Shown here piece by piece: positions 48,101 through 56,170 of a DNA stretch of 64,000 nucleotides. Position 1 is the stretch's first letter, and each line of letters begins with the position of its first letter. Location of the stretch: NCBI RefSeq assembly GCF_900112475.1, contig NZ_FOLW01000001.1, forward strand, positions 310,001 to 374,000. The letters run 5' to 3'. A model generated the notes under the pieces. That model saw only the letters and a program-made list of their open reading frames with translations. It made no database searches and had not been told where the DNA came from. The DNA is from Pragia fontium DSM 5563 = ATCC 49100. Its GTDB lineage: Bacteria > Pseudomonadota > Gammaproteobacteria > Enterobacterales > Enterobacteriaceae. Both the position numbers and the translations under genes were made by a program.

Positions 48101-51100
48101 CATCAATCGCGCCTGAATTGGTTTTCGCCAACGACGCGCCGGTTTTGATACCAATACCGGTTCCACCCAACTTAATCCGGGTGTTATCCAGTGTAATGCC
48201 CTGAATGCCCGCCACGTTATGAATACCAATACCGCTGGCGTTAATCCCGCTCATATCAATCAGGCTATTGGCTACGTTCAGGCTTAACGCGCCTTCGCTC
48301 AGCAAAATACCGTCTGCCGTACGGTCAGCCTTAATGGTGCCCGTGCCGCCGGAAACCGCACTGAGGTTCAACCCCGCCCCCGCATCGATATGAATCGCCG
48401 CTTTACCGTCAACCGCTTCAATGGTGCCGGCATTGACTATCGTACTGTCACGACCTTGAATATGAATGGCCGTCCCGTTGGCCTGAATATTGCCGCGATT
48501 CACCACGTGACCGTTATTTAAGTCTATTGCCGTATGCTCGCTGCCGACGGATAAATTAATATTTCCGTTATTGTCTATTACCCCGCCGTTTTCCGCTAAG
48601 AACGCAGTTGAACCGCGGCTGTCCGTCACCGACGTCACGGTGGCGTTATTTTCCACCCGGCTACCCTGGCCGGTCGCTTTACCCACAATCGCCTGATCAC
48701 CGCTGAGATGAAAAGCCGCCCCGGCAGCAATGACCGCTTTACCGGCATTTTCAGCCAGCACACCGGTGGCGTTGGTGCCGATAGTCAACTGACTGCCCGA
48801 CGCCAGTTTGGCCTCTGACCCTGCGCCCTTAACCCGAATACCTGAAGTGATTTTATGACTGCCTGCTTTGCCCGACAGGTTTAGATTCAGCACCCCATCC
48901 ATGGTCGCCCCGTTCGTCACATAGAACATGGTCGCGCCATCGCCATTGACCTGCGTCTCCGTGCCGCCAGCCTGAGTGATAATTTGAGAGCCGCTGCCGT
49001 CGACCCAGAAAGCCACCTGATCGGTGTTATTGCTGTCAAAATTCACCGCCACCTTATCATCCAGCGTCACGGTGCTGCCCCCGGTCGCCTGAACCCCTAC
49101 GCTACCGGCTCCCTTTAGATTCATCGCCGCCGTATTGATGCCATCACCGATGGTGACAGACACCTGATGACCATCGGCCAATACGCCAGTGGTTCGAGTA
49201 GCATCATTTACTCCATCCCAACTGCCGTTTAAGGTCAGGTTACCGGTTGAACTCAGTTTGGTCTCCAGAGTACGCGCCGAGGCCTTCAGACCGACCCCGC
49301 CTTGACCCGCTAACGTGATATTCCCGCTATTGGCGCCCACGGCCCCTTCTTCAACCTGAATACCCGTGGTGTTGTCGCCGCTAAAGGTAATATTGCCCGA
49401 GTTAGTTAAAGTGGCTAAATTACGCGCAATGTAGCCGACAACGCCGTCTAACGCAGAATGGAGATTGGCACCAGCCGTCAGCGAAGTGGCCTTTTTCTCC
49501 GCCTCCGTTATGCTCTTCTTGGCACCAGTCAGGTCATACCCTTGTCCATCCGCAATACCGGCTATCGCCCCTTCGCCGGACAGGTTAATGTTGGCCGTGT
49601 TGCTGATAGTGCCGGTCGCCCCCCCTTCGATTAAAAATCCGGTGGCATTTTTACCGTTAACCTTGACGGTCATGCCCCCGGAATCGACGGTAGTCCCGCT
49701 GCCGGTCGCCACAATAACTTGGGCATTATCGCCAGAAGCGGACATGGTCGAGGTGGCCCCCGAGGCACCGGTAAAGGCCGCACCACCGTCAAGGCGCATC
49801 AGGGTGGAGTTGTTGGTGGTGACGTCCTGAGTACCGGTACTGGTGTTATTGATTTTCGAGCCAGTACCGTAAATGTAGAAACCAATCTGATTCTCACCGT
49901 CAGAGAAGTTGACTTTACCCTGACCCGATAAACTGATGGCGCCCTTATCTCTGGCATGCACACCAATGGCGCCATTCCCTTTGAGATTAACGCTGCCGGA
50001 AATATCAATCAGGGAATTTAATCCCTGCGACCAGACGCCATAGTTGCGCAAGCCGGTTGAGGGGTCGGCACCGCCGGTCACGTTAATCTGACCGCTGGAC
50101 GATACCTGCCCCCCAGAGAGGGTTTTAATCCCAATGCCATTGATGCCCTGAATATCAATCAGGCCGGTGTTGTTGATGCCCCGGGCATTATTCTGAGCAT
50201 AGATACCGATGTTCTCTCGCGGGGTAAAAGCGCCGTTATCACCGTTGCTCAACAGGGTAATGGTCCCACTGTTGGTCACGTCATGCGTACCGGCTACCAA
50301 GGCATGGATGCCCGCAGAGCCTTCAACCTTGGTGCCTAAGACAATGTGCCCCTGATTCTCCACCTTGCCGCTGATACCGGTATTAATCCGAATGGCAGAA
50401 GATCCAGGTTTGACATACACCTCACTGCCGTCCACCGCCCGACCGATATTGATGACACCGCTGGCACTGTTGGTAAAATTACCCTTAGGCTCAATCCTTA
50501 CCCCATACACGCTGCCAACGGTCTCTCGCCCCTTATTACCTTCAGTTATCCCGATATTCATGGTGCCATGATTAATAGCACTGGCATAGTGAATGACTGT
50601 TACCCCCCAGGCTGTACTATTACCAGAGGAGGTACTTGACCAGAATTGAGGTCGTATATTTAATGTTCCGTTATTAGTAAAGACACTATTCAGACCTAAT
50701 ATTCGTACACCATATCCTGGTACGCCGTTAGCTAAACCTGTCGTTAACGAACCATTATTAATAAAATGAGAACCTGAAAGCACCGTTGCTGTGTATGTAG
50801 AGGTATCTATTTCACCGTCGTTAATTCCCGTCGCGCCGTTGGTGAGTCGAAAGACCCCCGCATTTTCAGAACCTGCACCACGAATATCGCCGCTGATCCG
50901 CCCGGTTGCCGCCAAACGTACCGTGGCCTTATCACCATTAGCCATAAATACCGTGGTCACCCCGACCGGCTGAGTTAAAATAGGGTCAACCCCGACGGGG
51001 ACTCGATTAATCTGGTAGTAGCTGGATGCGGTGGTATAAGCTTTCGCCAACTCGCTATCATAGCGGGACGGGGCCAACTCACCGGACTGCATTTTACCAA

Positions 51101-51953
51101 TCAACCATTGGTTATAACGCTGTAGTTCGCTTAACGACGTAACGGTGGTAGCCCCTCCGTTAAAAGCAGTAAAACTACCGGCATAAGTGGTTTTTTTCGC
51201 TGTCGCGGTTTGAGTTGACGCACTGGCATAGTCAGGCTCGGAAGGTAAATTTATCGTATTTTTTGAGTGCCAATTGGCGGTCGCCGCCTGATTAGTCACT
51301 GTACTGTCTGCATACACCAACTGACTATCCCGATGGGCGCTACTGATAGTCAGCCCATCGGCATAAATATCCGCCGTGCCAGAGTTCACAGTCACCAGTC
51401 GGGTCTGATAATAGATACTTAACGGCCCGGTGCGAGCGACGCCATAACCACCAATAGAATGACCACTCTCAAACTCCTGAAGGTTACCGGAGTTATAGAC
51501 GGAAACCACGTTACTGGCGTTAGTGATGGGGTCAATCACGGTGACGCTTTGGCTCTTTACTCCCAGTTCAACATAGGTGTCATCGTCAGGCAACAGGGCA
51601 GCATTAATGTAGCCTGCATTAATCAATTCGTTGACAGTCCTAAAAGTGATATAGCTCCCAGGCGCAGAACGATAAGACTTAGGTCCATTAACGCGATAAG
51701 TCTGACCATCCGAAATCGTCACCGAACCAGCGCCACGATTATTGGTAGCAAATGACCACGCTGAATCTAAATCACAGAGCAATGAGGCGGAATTACACTG
51801 GCTGGCGGTAGCCGATGTAGCTAACAGGGTGGTAAGTGCTAATGCCGTTAATGTTTTCGAGGTCGCACTTTTTATTTTTCCGCGCCCTAATTCAGAGGTC
51901 ACCACCCACGCTCCCAACGTGCTATTCCAAATAATACGATAAATTTTATTCAT
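42192..51953 (-). CDS. Giant autotransporter adhesin (type Va secretion), 3253 residues
   Basis: A 9.76-kb gene. The N-terminus MNKIYRIIWNSTLGAWVVTSE is the extended signal peptide region of large autotransporters, then the signal core LTALALTTLLATSATAS. The passenger (about 60-2920) is a Ser/Thr/Gly/Asn-rich beta-helix with many short repeats of the pattern NNTGLIDIQGINGIG / GTLTLSGSNRYTGQT (autotransporter-associated beta-strand repeats). A module of about 640 residues is present twice: IGGLSFNGG ... LYVGYGLTQLD and LGGLTMNGG ... LYLGYGLTQID, about 1930 bp apart. The last 280 residues form the beta-barrel, ending VTLGVKVHF with terminal Phe. Cys are almost absent. Ribosome site AAGGAA. Likely a surface adhesin or aggregation factor. 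Confidence 0.95.
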   Translation of the reverse strand: MNKIYRIIWNSTLGAWVVTSELGRGKIKSATSKTLTALALTTLLATSATASQCNSASLLCDLDSAWSFATNNRGAGSVTISDGQTYRVNGPKSYRSAPGSYITFRTVNELINAGYINAALLPDDDTYVELGVKSQSVTVIDPITNASNVVSVYNSGNLQEFESGHSIGGYGVARTGPLSIYYQTRLVTVNSGTADIYADGLTISSAHRDSQLVYADSTVTNQAATANWHSKNTINLPSEPDYASASTQTATAKKTTYAGSFTAFNGGATTVTSLSELQRYNQWLIGKMQSGELAPSRYDSELAKAYTTASSYYQINRVPVGVDPILTQPVGVTTVFMANGDKATVRLAATGRISGDIRGAGSENAGVFRLTNGATGINDGEIDTSTYTATVLSGSHFINNGSLTTGLANGVPGYGVRILGLNSVFTNNGTLNIRPQFWSSTSSGNSTAWGVTVIHYASAINHGTMNIGITEGNKGRETVGSVYGVRIEPKGNFTNSASGVINIGRAVDGSEVYVKPGSSAIRINTGISGKVENQGHIVLGTKVEGSAGIHALVAGTHDVTNSGTITLLSNGDNGAFTPRENIGIYAQNNARGINNTGLIDIQGINGIGIKTLSGGQVSSSGQINVTGGADPSTGLRNYGVWSQGLNSLIDISGSVNLKGNGAIGVHARDKGAISLSGQGKVNFSDGENQIGFYIYGTGSKINNTSTGTQDVTTNNSTLMRLDGGAAFTGASGATSTMSASGDNAQVIVATGSGTTVDSGGMTVKVNGKNATGFLIEGGATGTISNTANINLSGEGAIAGIADGQGYDLTGAKKSITEAEKKATSLTAGANLHSALDGVVGYIARNLATLTNSGNITFSGDNTTGIQVEEGAVGANSGNITLAGQGGVGLKASARTLETKLSSTGNLTLNGSWDGVNDATRTTGVLADGHQVSVTIGDGINTAAMNLKGAGSVGVQATGGSTVTLDDKVAVNFDSNNTDQVAFWVDGSGSQIITQAGGTETQVNGDGATMFYVTNGATMDGVLNLNLSGKAGSHKITSGIRVKGAGSEAKLASGSQLTIGTNATGVLAENAGKAVIAAGAAFHLSGDQAIVGKATGQGSRVENNATVTSVTDSRGSTAFLAENGGVIDNNGNINLSVGSEHTAIDLNNGHVVNRGNIQANGTAIHIQGRDSTIVNAGTIEAVDGKAAIHIDAGAGLNLSAVSGGTGTIKADRTADGILLSEGALSLNVANSLIDMSGINASGIGIHNVAGIQGITLDNTRIKLGGTGIGIKTGASLAKTNSGAIDVTDGIGILYLNENGSAVASDIDLSDSANLVMNVAGQGVGMKATLDGQQRSVNTAIGVNVTSATGGSAIDVSGAKSVENSGQLISDSTVANGNVLNVHNADTISNSGTIQASSAEMTAIAMSHSGNKTLTNTGKIRGLLDFALGDNQINLTGGQLTGNIKAHGGANILTASAGTVQRGEISLTGDKAQTVTVKGASTVGHVTLGDGNNVLTVDDSTTGHITTGDGHSELTFRGEAVAGNIALGTGNNHLILSDKAHIDNMTASAGGNNFVVIKDVATFDKLDAGKGGEDDQLTFDGAKYALDNTADIQHFDQLNLIRGARFITGHAIQMGETATSVGHIAIDGRSSLVLTPAGAYTLNHALSGSGLVEVTSGTRFDFGSDVGHQFTGRVHMNSTDFALSRFNTTALTQAMLSVMDKNTTIVGTGNQVIGGLSFNGGTVDFGVSIPSDTVSANRIQVETLNARGKGKVQVKHPLIDNGIPPVVPPAEGQTRGLLDQQTETLVQLVTAASVVGGAGNLVLIDENGEVISHATGTTIYQDGIQAAKGHYNYRLTTTDNEGQANGLYVGYGLTQLDLLSSGADKLVINTDHSTEKQLSAKVTGSGDLGIQAGNGADALTLSNLDNSYTGVTDLKSGTVKLGTDNGFGATSKLSLANTTTADINGKTQTIGALDGQAGSTLNLNGGDLTLTDGGMASGTLTGEGDLTVSGGTLTVTVANANLSATTTVKAGAQALLDDVLALGTGQVLADGKVTLNAVNGTFANELSGSGQLNSHNGSEVTLSGNNRDFAGVMDIDATSTLTVNETQNLGATTEVKNANQVIVNNSAAMTLAAIVSGTGELIKQNSGTLTLSGSNRYTGQTDIQGGTVAISSDANLGSTDNLTRLNGGDLQITADLTSTRDVTLVQDGRVIVDSGVTASMGGWDDQSSGLSTLSKAGDGTLIWTGDNSANTANVSVTGGTLQVASIDNLASANGEVHLGANGRLSILQSVDTAADVDFSRQLSGSGELWVSLADKAQALTLNASSAGGDFTGQLTLDNGHFTLNTEASQTLAQSTLQLNGGAGKLGSARLVGEQILGGLTMNGGQLEVAFSSLNHRPEGVLTVKTLDVTGGGNLAILTPANLPNPIPVTGDSLFDQDDEVIDVVVNATDRVNGVGTQIELTDINGALVAPDTTIGLVNNGTTVGNAHYNYFGSVKEDGLYLGYGLTQIDAFADQSVILTNAYALDNSLGAKLTGDGGFTINANGTARIGNASSDYTGTTHLNSGNVELITNNGLGQTRLLNMQSGTGLDLNGNRQTLGSLAAMVDSVINLDGGELTITDGGQSDGTFTGQGDLILTGSTLSLNQNSSQFTGMTTIDSGATARLTQPQGLGQGTIHLQGTLNLDSAKGTLLNSLNGDGETLLTNAADMYLGGNNTNYSGTFMTQAGTTLTATEKNQLGTATIHNSGTFAIDTAGLWTLDSTVNGSGTVVKKGSGTLQLEANNVTAGLTRIENGLLLIGGEQSAATTANLNSHVTIEKEGALGGYGSVTGNVTNRGNLIMGHALTGGGHGEFTINGDYIGTDNSTIIFNTTLDDDASATDMLRITGNTAGTSHIMVRSARGEGAQTSDGIKLIDVAGTSNAQFTLSGRAVAGAYDYFLYQGAISTPDDGNWYLRSSLSSLNPDPSIYRPEAGGYMANMAAASHLFSLRLADREGRAENSSLWLRQVGSRNKHRDSTGQLQTATNSYVVQGGGEVWSTQFTDADQFGLGVMMAYGKADGKTHSKKTGYKANSTLDGYSTGLYGTWYQDAKTLNGAYVDSWLQYSWLDAEVNGQSMAKESYKMDGFSASLEAGYRLSVYQGLNSEVFITPQGQISWNGIKADDHIEAGGTKVASSGHDNVQTRLGLKVSRDGVSDGDKGTDKLFTVYAEANWLHNSQQAGAVLDGVEVKQSGSRHVGELKLGAEGQVNQNLSLWSNVAQQLGDNGYSDTSVTLGVKVHF

Positions 51954-52546
51954 GCCAATTTAATTCCTTTTCATATTGGTTATTTATATTGGTTAGCCAA
52001 CTAATCTGTTGGATTAATATTTTCAAGATAAGTAATGATTCAGCGCGGTACTATTCACCTAATAAAACAGGCGGCTCACACTTACGAGTATTTGGAATAT
52101 AATATCACCAAAACCAAAGCGCCCAATATAATAGATCGAGATAATACAAATAACAGAATCATTAATCTTAAAACAGCAATAAATCAAATTAATCGATCGA
52201 CAAAAAGATAAAAATCAAAATTAAAGATCTAAAATAAAGAAATATATGTATTTACTTATGGTCCATTAATAACCATCAATTCACCAATTAGTTAGCTCCA
52301 TTATTAGTTAACGCCATTAAACATTAATTATTAAATAATATTTATTTTCTGATATTTTTTAAATTCAAAGGCGTGTTGATAGGTTAAATATTAAAAAATG
52401 AATTATCACACCTAAAAATAATAAATAATAAATATCATTTTTTGATGAATTGTTTTTTTAATATCTATTCCGAATACTGCCGCATGTTTATTTGGCTATG
52501 CTTGCCGCAGGAAAATCGGCCGACCGTTCTCGGTACCATAGAATGT
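51954..52546. other. AT-rich upstream region of the autotransporter
   Basis: About 0.6 kb with no gene seen. It must contain the autotransporter promoter. High A+T and absence of conserved motifs resemble silenced horizontally acquired DNA. Its right end carries TACCAT near 52534, similar to the island junctions. Confidence 0.5.
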
Positions 52547-52574
52547 AAAAAAGACGTCAATTGACGTCTTTTTT
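52547..52574 (-). terminator. Terminator of the Etf operon (perfect palindrome)
   Basis: A perfect 28-bp palindrome with arms AAAAAAGACGTCAA / TTGACGTCTTTTTT lies 50 bp after the ETF-QO stop. Runs of A and T on both sides make it work in both directions. Confidence 0.88.
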
Positions 52575-52583
52575 ATGTCTAAA
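52564..52583 (+). repeat. 20-bp direct repeat, right copy
   Basis: Identical to 42038-42057. It includes the right arm of the terminator palindrome plus ATGTCTAAA. GTACCAT precedes both copies (42028 and 52533), consistent with duplicated attachment sequence. Confidence 0.8.
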
Positions 52584-52624
52584 ATCTCAGTTCTCCGCCC
52601 CTACACACGAGGGTACAACAATAC

Positions 52625-54322
52625 TCACATTCCCTGATAAATAGGCCCTTCTCCCCCCTGTGGCGCGGTCCAGGTAATATTCTGGGTCGGATCTTTAATA
52701 TCACAGGCTTTACAGTGCAGGCAGTTTTGCGCATTAATCTGTAAATAGGGCTGTTGTTGATCTTCAACAATCTCATATACCCCCGCAGGACAATAGCGGG
52801 TTTCCGGCGCGGCATAATCGGCTAAATTAACGGCGATGGGAATTCTGTTATCCGTTAGCTTTAGGTGACAAGGCTGGTCTTCCTGATGATGGGTATTTGA
52901 CAAAAAGACCGATGACAAACGATCAAAAGTCAGCACACCATCGGGTTTAGGATAATGTATCCGTTTAGCATTCACCGCCAACTGTAAGGCTTGGTGATCG
53001 CGTTCAGTCAGTTTCAGCGTCCAGGGAACACGGCCTTTAAACAGCAATTGTTCGGTGCCAAACAACATAGAACCCCAATAGAGCCCTTTTTTCATATAAG
53101 GTTTGAAATTTCGCGTTTGGTACAGTTCTTTATACAACCAGCTTTCCTGAAAGCCCTGCTGGTAAAGCGTCGATAGCGTCGTTTCATCGACTGAATCTTG
53201 GTTTTGCTGATGAGCTTCCAATAACGCCTGAAAGGTCGCTTGCGCGGCTAACATGCCACTTTTTATAGCGCAATGGCTGCCTTTAATTCGTGCCGCATTA
53301 AGAAACCCGGCATTGTCCCCTAACAAAGCACCGCCTTTAAAACTCAGCAATGGCAATGAGGAGAGTCCACCGGCAACCATTGTTCTGGCACCGTAACTCA
53401 ACCTTTGTCCATGCTGTAAAAAGGCGCTAATCGCTGGGTGAGTTTTCAAGCGTTGAAACTCTTCAAACGGCGACAGATAAGGATTGGCATAATTCAGTCC
53501 GACGACTAAGCCAACAGAAACCAGATTATCGCCATAGTGATAAAGGAAACCGCCACCGTAGGTATCATGGCCCAAAGGCCAGCCGGCACAGTGGATCACT
53601 AATCCTGGCTGATGTTGTTCAGCGGGAATTTGCCAAACTTCTTTTAGCCCCAAACCATAGGTCTGAGGGGCACTTTGGCTATCTAAGGCAAACTTCTCAA
53701 TCAGCATTTTGCCTAATTGGCCACGGCACCCTTCAGCAAACAAGGTGGTTTTAGCCAGTAAATTGATTCCCGGCTGATACTGGGCGGTTGGCTGACCGGA
53801 TTTATCGACCCCTTGATCACCGGTGACTACGCCAATCACTGCCCCTTCATCATTATATAAAACATCACTACCGGTAAAACCGGGGTAAATCTCCACTCCC
53901 AACTGTTCGGCCTGTTCAGCCAAACCAGCACAAATCAGCCCTAAACTGCCGATAAGATTGCCGTGATTGGTAAAGCAGTCAGGCAATAGTTTTTGCGGAA
54001 TGCGGGTTGCTCGTCGGTCGTTTAAAAAGAGAAACCGATCTTCCGTCACTGGCGTTAGAGGAACGGCCAGCATCTGCTGCCAGTCAGGTAATAGTTCATT
54101 CAGAGCAATAGGATCGATAACGGCACCCGATAAAATATGTGCGCCAATACTGGCACCTTTATCAATCAGACAGACTGAAAGGGAATGTTGATGTTGTGCA
54201 GCCAGTTGTTTTAAATGAATGGCTGCAGCTAATCCAGACGGCCCTCCACCAACGATTAACACATCAAACTCCATTGATTCTCGTTCAGGCTCATTAGCAA
54301 GGGGCTGTTGACTCAAGTTCAT
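52625..54322 (-). CDS. Electron transfer flavoprotein-ubiquinone oxidoreductase
   Basis: A 565-residue membrane-associated flavo-iron-sulphur enzyme that moves electrons from ETF to the quinone pool. FAD loop FDVLIVGGGPSGLAAAIHL; family stretch IDKGASIGAHILSGAVIDP; ubiquinone-binding region about 180-330; C-terminal 4Fe-4S ferredoxin-like domain with cysteines in RYCPAG and NCLHCKACDIKDP; and GPIYQGM at the end. It is the full-length mitochondrial/alphaproteobacterial type with the ferredoxin part fused, unlike E. coli FixC plus FixX. ATG 54322 follows a perfect AGGAGGAAAT. This points to oxidative use of the neighbouring dehydrogenase. Confidence 0.95.
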   Translation of the reverse strand: MNLSQQPLANEPERESMEFDVLIVGGGPSGLAAAIHLKQLAAQHQHSLSVCLIDKGASIGAHILSGAVIDPIALNELLPDWQQMLAVPLTPVTEDRFLFLNDRRATRIPQKLLPDCFTNHGNLIGSLGLICAGLAEQAEQLGVEIYPGFTGSDVLYNDEGAVIGVVTGDQGVDKSGQPTAQYQPGINLLAKTTLFAEGCRGQLGKMLIEKFALDSQSAPQTYGLGLKEVWQIPAEQHQPGLVIHCAGWPLGHDTYGGGFLYHYGDNLVSVGLVVGLNYANPYLSPFEEFQRLKTHPAISAFLQHGQRLSYGARTMVAGGLSSLPLLSFKGGALLGDNAGFLNAARIKGSHCAIKSGMLAAQATFQALLEAHQQNQDSVDETTLSTLYQQGFQESWLYKELYQTRNFKPYMKKGLYWGSMLFGTEQLLFKGRVPWTLKLTERDHQALQLAVNAKRIHYPKPDGVLTFDRLSSVFLSNTHHQEDQPCHLKLTDNRIPIAVNLADYAAPETRYCPAGVYEIVEDQQQPYLQINAQNCLHCKACDIKDPTQNITWTAPQGGEGPIYQGM

Positions 54323-54371
54323 ATTTCCTCCTGACAAAAAATGATCTGCTGCCGTTAAAGCCACCCCGGTG

Positions 54372-55325
54372 CTAAACCAGTGCTTTTTCTAATTCGGGTA
54401 AAATCTGGAATAGATCGCCGACAATACCGTAATCTGCAATCTGGAAAATCGGTGCATCTTTGTCTTTATTTATCGCCACAATCAGTTTGCTTTCTTTCAT
54501 TCCGGCGATGTGCTGAATCGCCCCTGAAATCCCCACGGCAATATACAAATCAGGCGCAATGATTTTTCCAGTTTGTCCAACCTGATAATCATTCGGTACA
54601 TAACCCGCATCGACGGCGGCTCTTGAGGCACCAATCGCCGCCCCTAATTGATCGGCAATTTTCTCAATCAATTGGAAATTCTCTTTGGAGCTCAAGCCGC
54701 GTCCACCGGAGATAACGATTTTTGAGGTGGTCAACTCAGGACGGGAAAACGGCGTTAATGATTGACTAATGTGCTGTGATACCCCAAAAACGGCAGCGCC
54801 ATTGACGCTTTTTATTGGCGCATTCTGTTCGCTATATTTCGCCGGAGAGAAAGCGGAGCAACGAACGCTAATCACTAACTGATGCCCATTGTTCTGTACC
54901 GTTTCCAATGCATTGCCGGCATAAATTGGGCGTACAAAGGTTTGTGCATCGCAAACTTGGGTAATATCAGATATCTGCGCCACATCCAGCGTCGCCGCCA
55001 GCCGTGGCGCAATATTTTTGCCATAGCTGGTGGCCGGGAAAATAATATGACTAAAGCCAGTAGCCAATGGCACAATGGCTTCGGTGACCTCTTCCGCCAA
55101 TTGACTGGCGTAGTGTGCTGCATCACAAACTAATACCTGACTCACACCGGCAATGCTACGGCCCATTTCTGCCGCAGCCTGACACTGATAACCCACCACT
55201 AACAGCTGTATATTGGCGCTTTCCGCTGCTGCTATTTGTTGCGCAGCGATAACTGCATTCAATGTGCTGCTTTTTAATGTTTTATGGTCATGTTCAGCGA
55301 TCACTAAAATCATGGAATTGCTCAT
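54372..55325 (-). CDS. Electron transfer flavoprotein alpha subunit
   Basis: A 317-residue EtfA/FixB protein. The N-terminal domain reads MILVIAEHDHKTLKSSTLNAV. The C-terminal FAD domain carries VISGGRGLSSKENFQLIEKIADQLGAAIGASRAAVDAGYVPNDYQVGQTGKIIAPDLYIAVGISGAIQH, the family signature. It receives electrons from the acyl-CoA dehydrogenase encoded in the same set. It lies 18 bp after etfB and 49 bp before the ETF-QO gene. An internal ATG at 55313 (MILVIAEH) is a possible alternative start. Confidence 0.96.
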   Translation of the reverse strand: MSNSMILVIAEHDHKTLKSSTLNAVIAAQQIAAAESANIQLLVVGYQCQAAAEMGRSIAGVSQVLVCDAAHYASQLAEEVTEAIVPLATGFSHIIFPATSYGKNIAPRLAATLDVAQISDITQVCDAQTFVRPIYAGNALETVQNNGHQLVISVRCSAFSPAKYSEQNAPIKSVNGAAVFGVSQHISQSLTPFSRPELTTSKIVISGGRGLSSKENFQLIEKIADQLGAAIGASRAAVDAGYVPNDYQVGQTGKIIAPDLYIAVGISGAIQHIAGMKESKLIVAINKDKDAPIFQIADYGIVGDLFQILPELEKALV

Positions 55326-55343
55326 TTTCAGTGCCCTCTTGAG

Positions 55344-56102
55344 TTAAATCGCTTTATGTTCTTTTAAAACAGAAACCAACTGTCCCGCATTTTCTAACCA
55401 CTCACATTGCGCATGACGTTTCACTGGTTCTGATACTTTCAAGGTTGTTAGCTGATTAATTGGCGCAAAATTCAGCGAATCCAGAGGGAGGACATCCAAT
55501 GGCTTATTCTTGGCTTTCATAATATTCGGCAAGCTGGGATAACGAGGCTGATTTAAGCGTAAGTCAGCAGTGACTACGGCAGGTAATGTCAGAGCCAGCG
55601 TCTCCAGTCCGCCGTCAATTTCTCGAGTTACTTCAATATGTTGGCTATCCGTTATATTGAGTTTCGAGGCAAAGGTTGCCTGACCACATTTTAATAGTGC
55701 CGCCAGCATTTGACCGGTCTGATTAGCGTCATTATCAATCGCTTGTTTACCTAATAAAATCAGTTGAGGTTGAACTTGCTCACTGACGATTTTCAGCAGT
55801 TTAGCGATATCTAACGGCTCAAGGGGTATCCCATTCACATTGTCGATCAAGATAGCGCGATCCGCCCCAAGCGCAAGTGCACTGCGCAATGTTTCCTGAG
55901 TGAGTTTATCGCCGATCGATACAGCGATAACTTCAGTCGCTACCCCAGCTTCTTTCAGGCGTACCGCCTCTTCCAGTGCGATTTCATCAAATGGATTAAT
56001 GGACATTTTGACATTGGCGAGTTCAACGCCTGAACCATCCGCTTTAATACGTATTTTAACGTTATGGTCAATAACCCGTTTTACGCCGACTAATATTTTC
56101 AT
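55344..56102 (-). CDS. Electron transfer flavoprotein beta subunit
   Basis: A 252-residue EtfB/FixA protein. MKILVGVKRVIDHNVKIRIKADGSGVELANVKMSINPFDEIALEEAVRLKEAG is the typical start. The AMP/FAD site region is LLGKQAIDNDANQTGQMLAALL, and the recognition-loop segment is LALGADRAILIDN. It is paired with etfA downstream. It lies 68 bp after the permease gene. Confidence 0.96.
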   Translation of the reverse strand: MKILVGVKRVIDHNVKIRIKADGSGVELANVKMSINPFDEIALEEAVRLKEAGVATEVIAVSIGDKLTQETLRSALALGADRAILIDNVNGIPLEPLDIAKLLKIVSEQVQPQLILLGKQAIDNDANQTGQMLAALLKCGQATFASKLNITDSQHIEVTREIDGGLETLALTLPAVVTADLRLNQPRYPSLPNIMKAKNKPLDVLPLDSLNFAPINQLTTLKVSEPVKRHAQCEWLENAGQLVSVLKEHKAI

Positions 56103-56170
56103 TTAATACCCCTTCATTTTTACTGTCGTCAAAGAACGATGAAAAATAGAGCTCGATAACATCAATACGG

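Noticed and set aside
42378-51942. Many plus-strand open frames across the autotransporter gene
   Set aside because: All are antisense to a single continuous 3253-codon frame with clear autotransporter domains; the repeat-rich sequence keeps other frames open.
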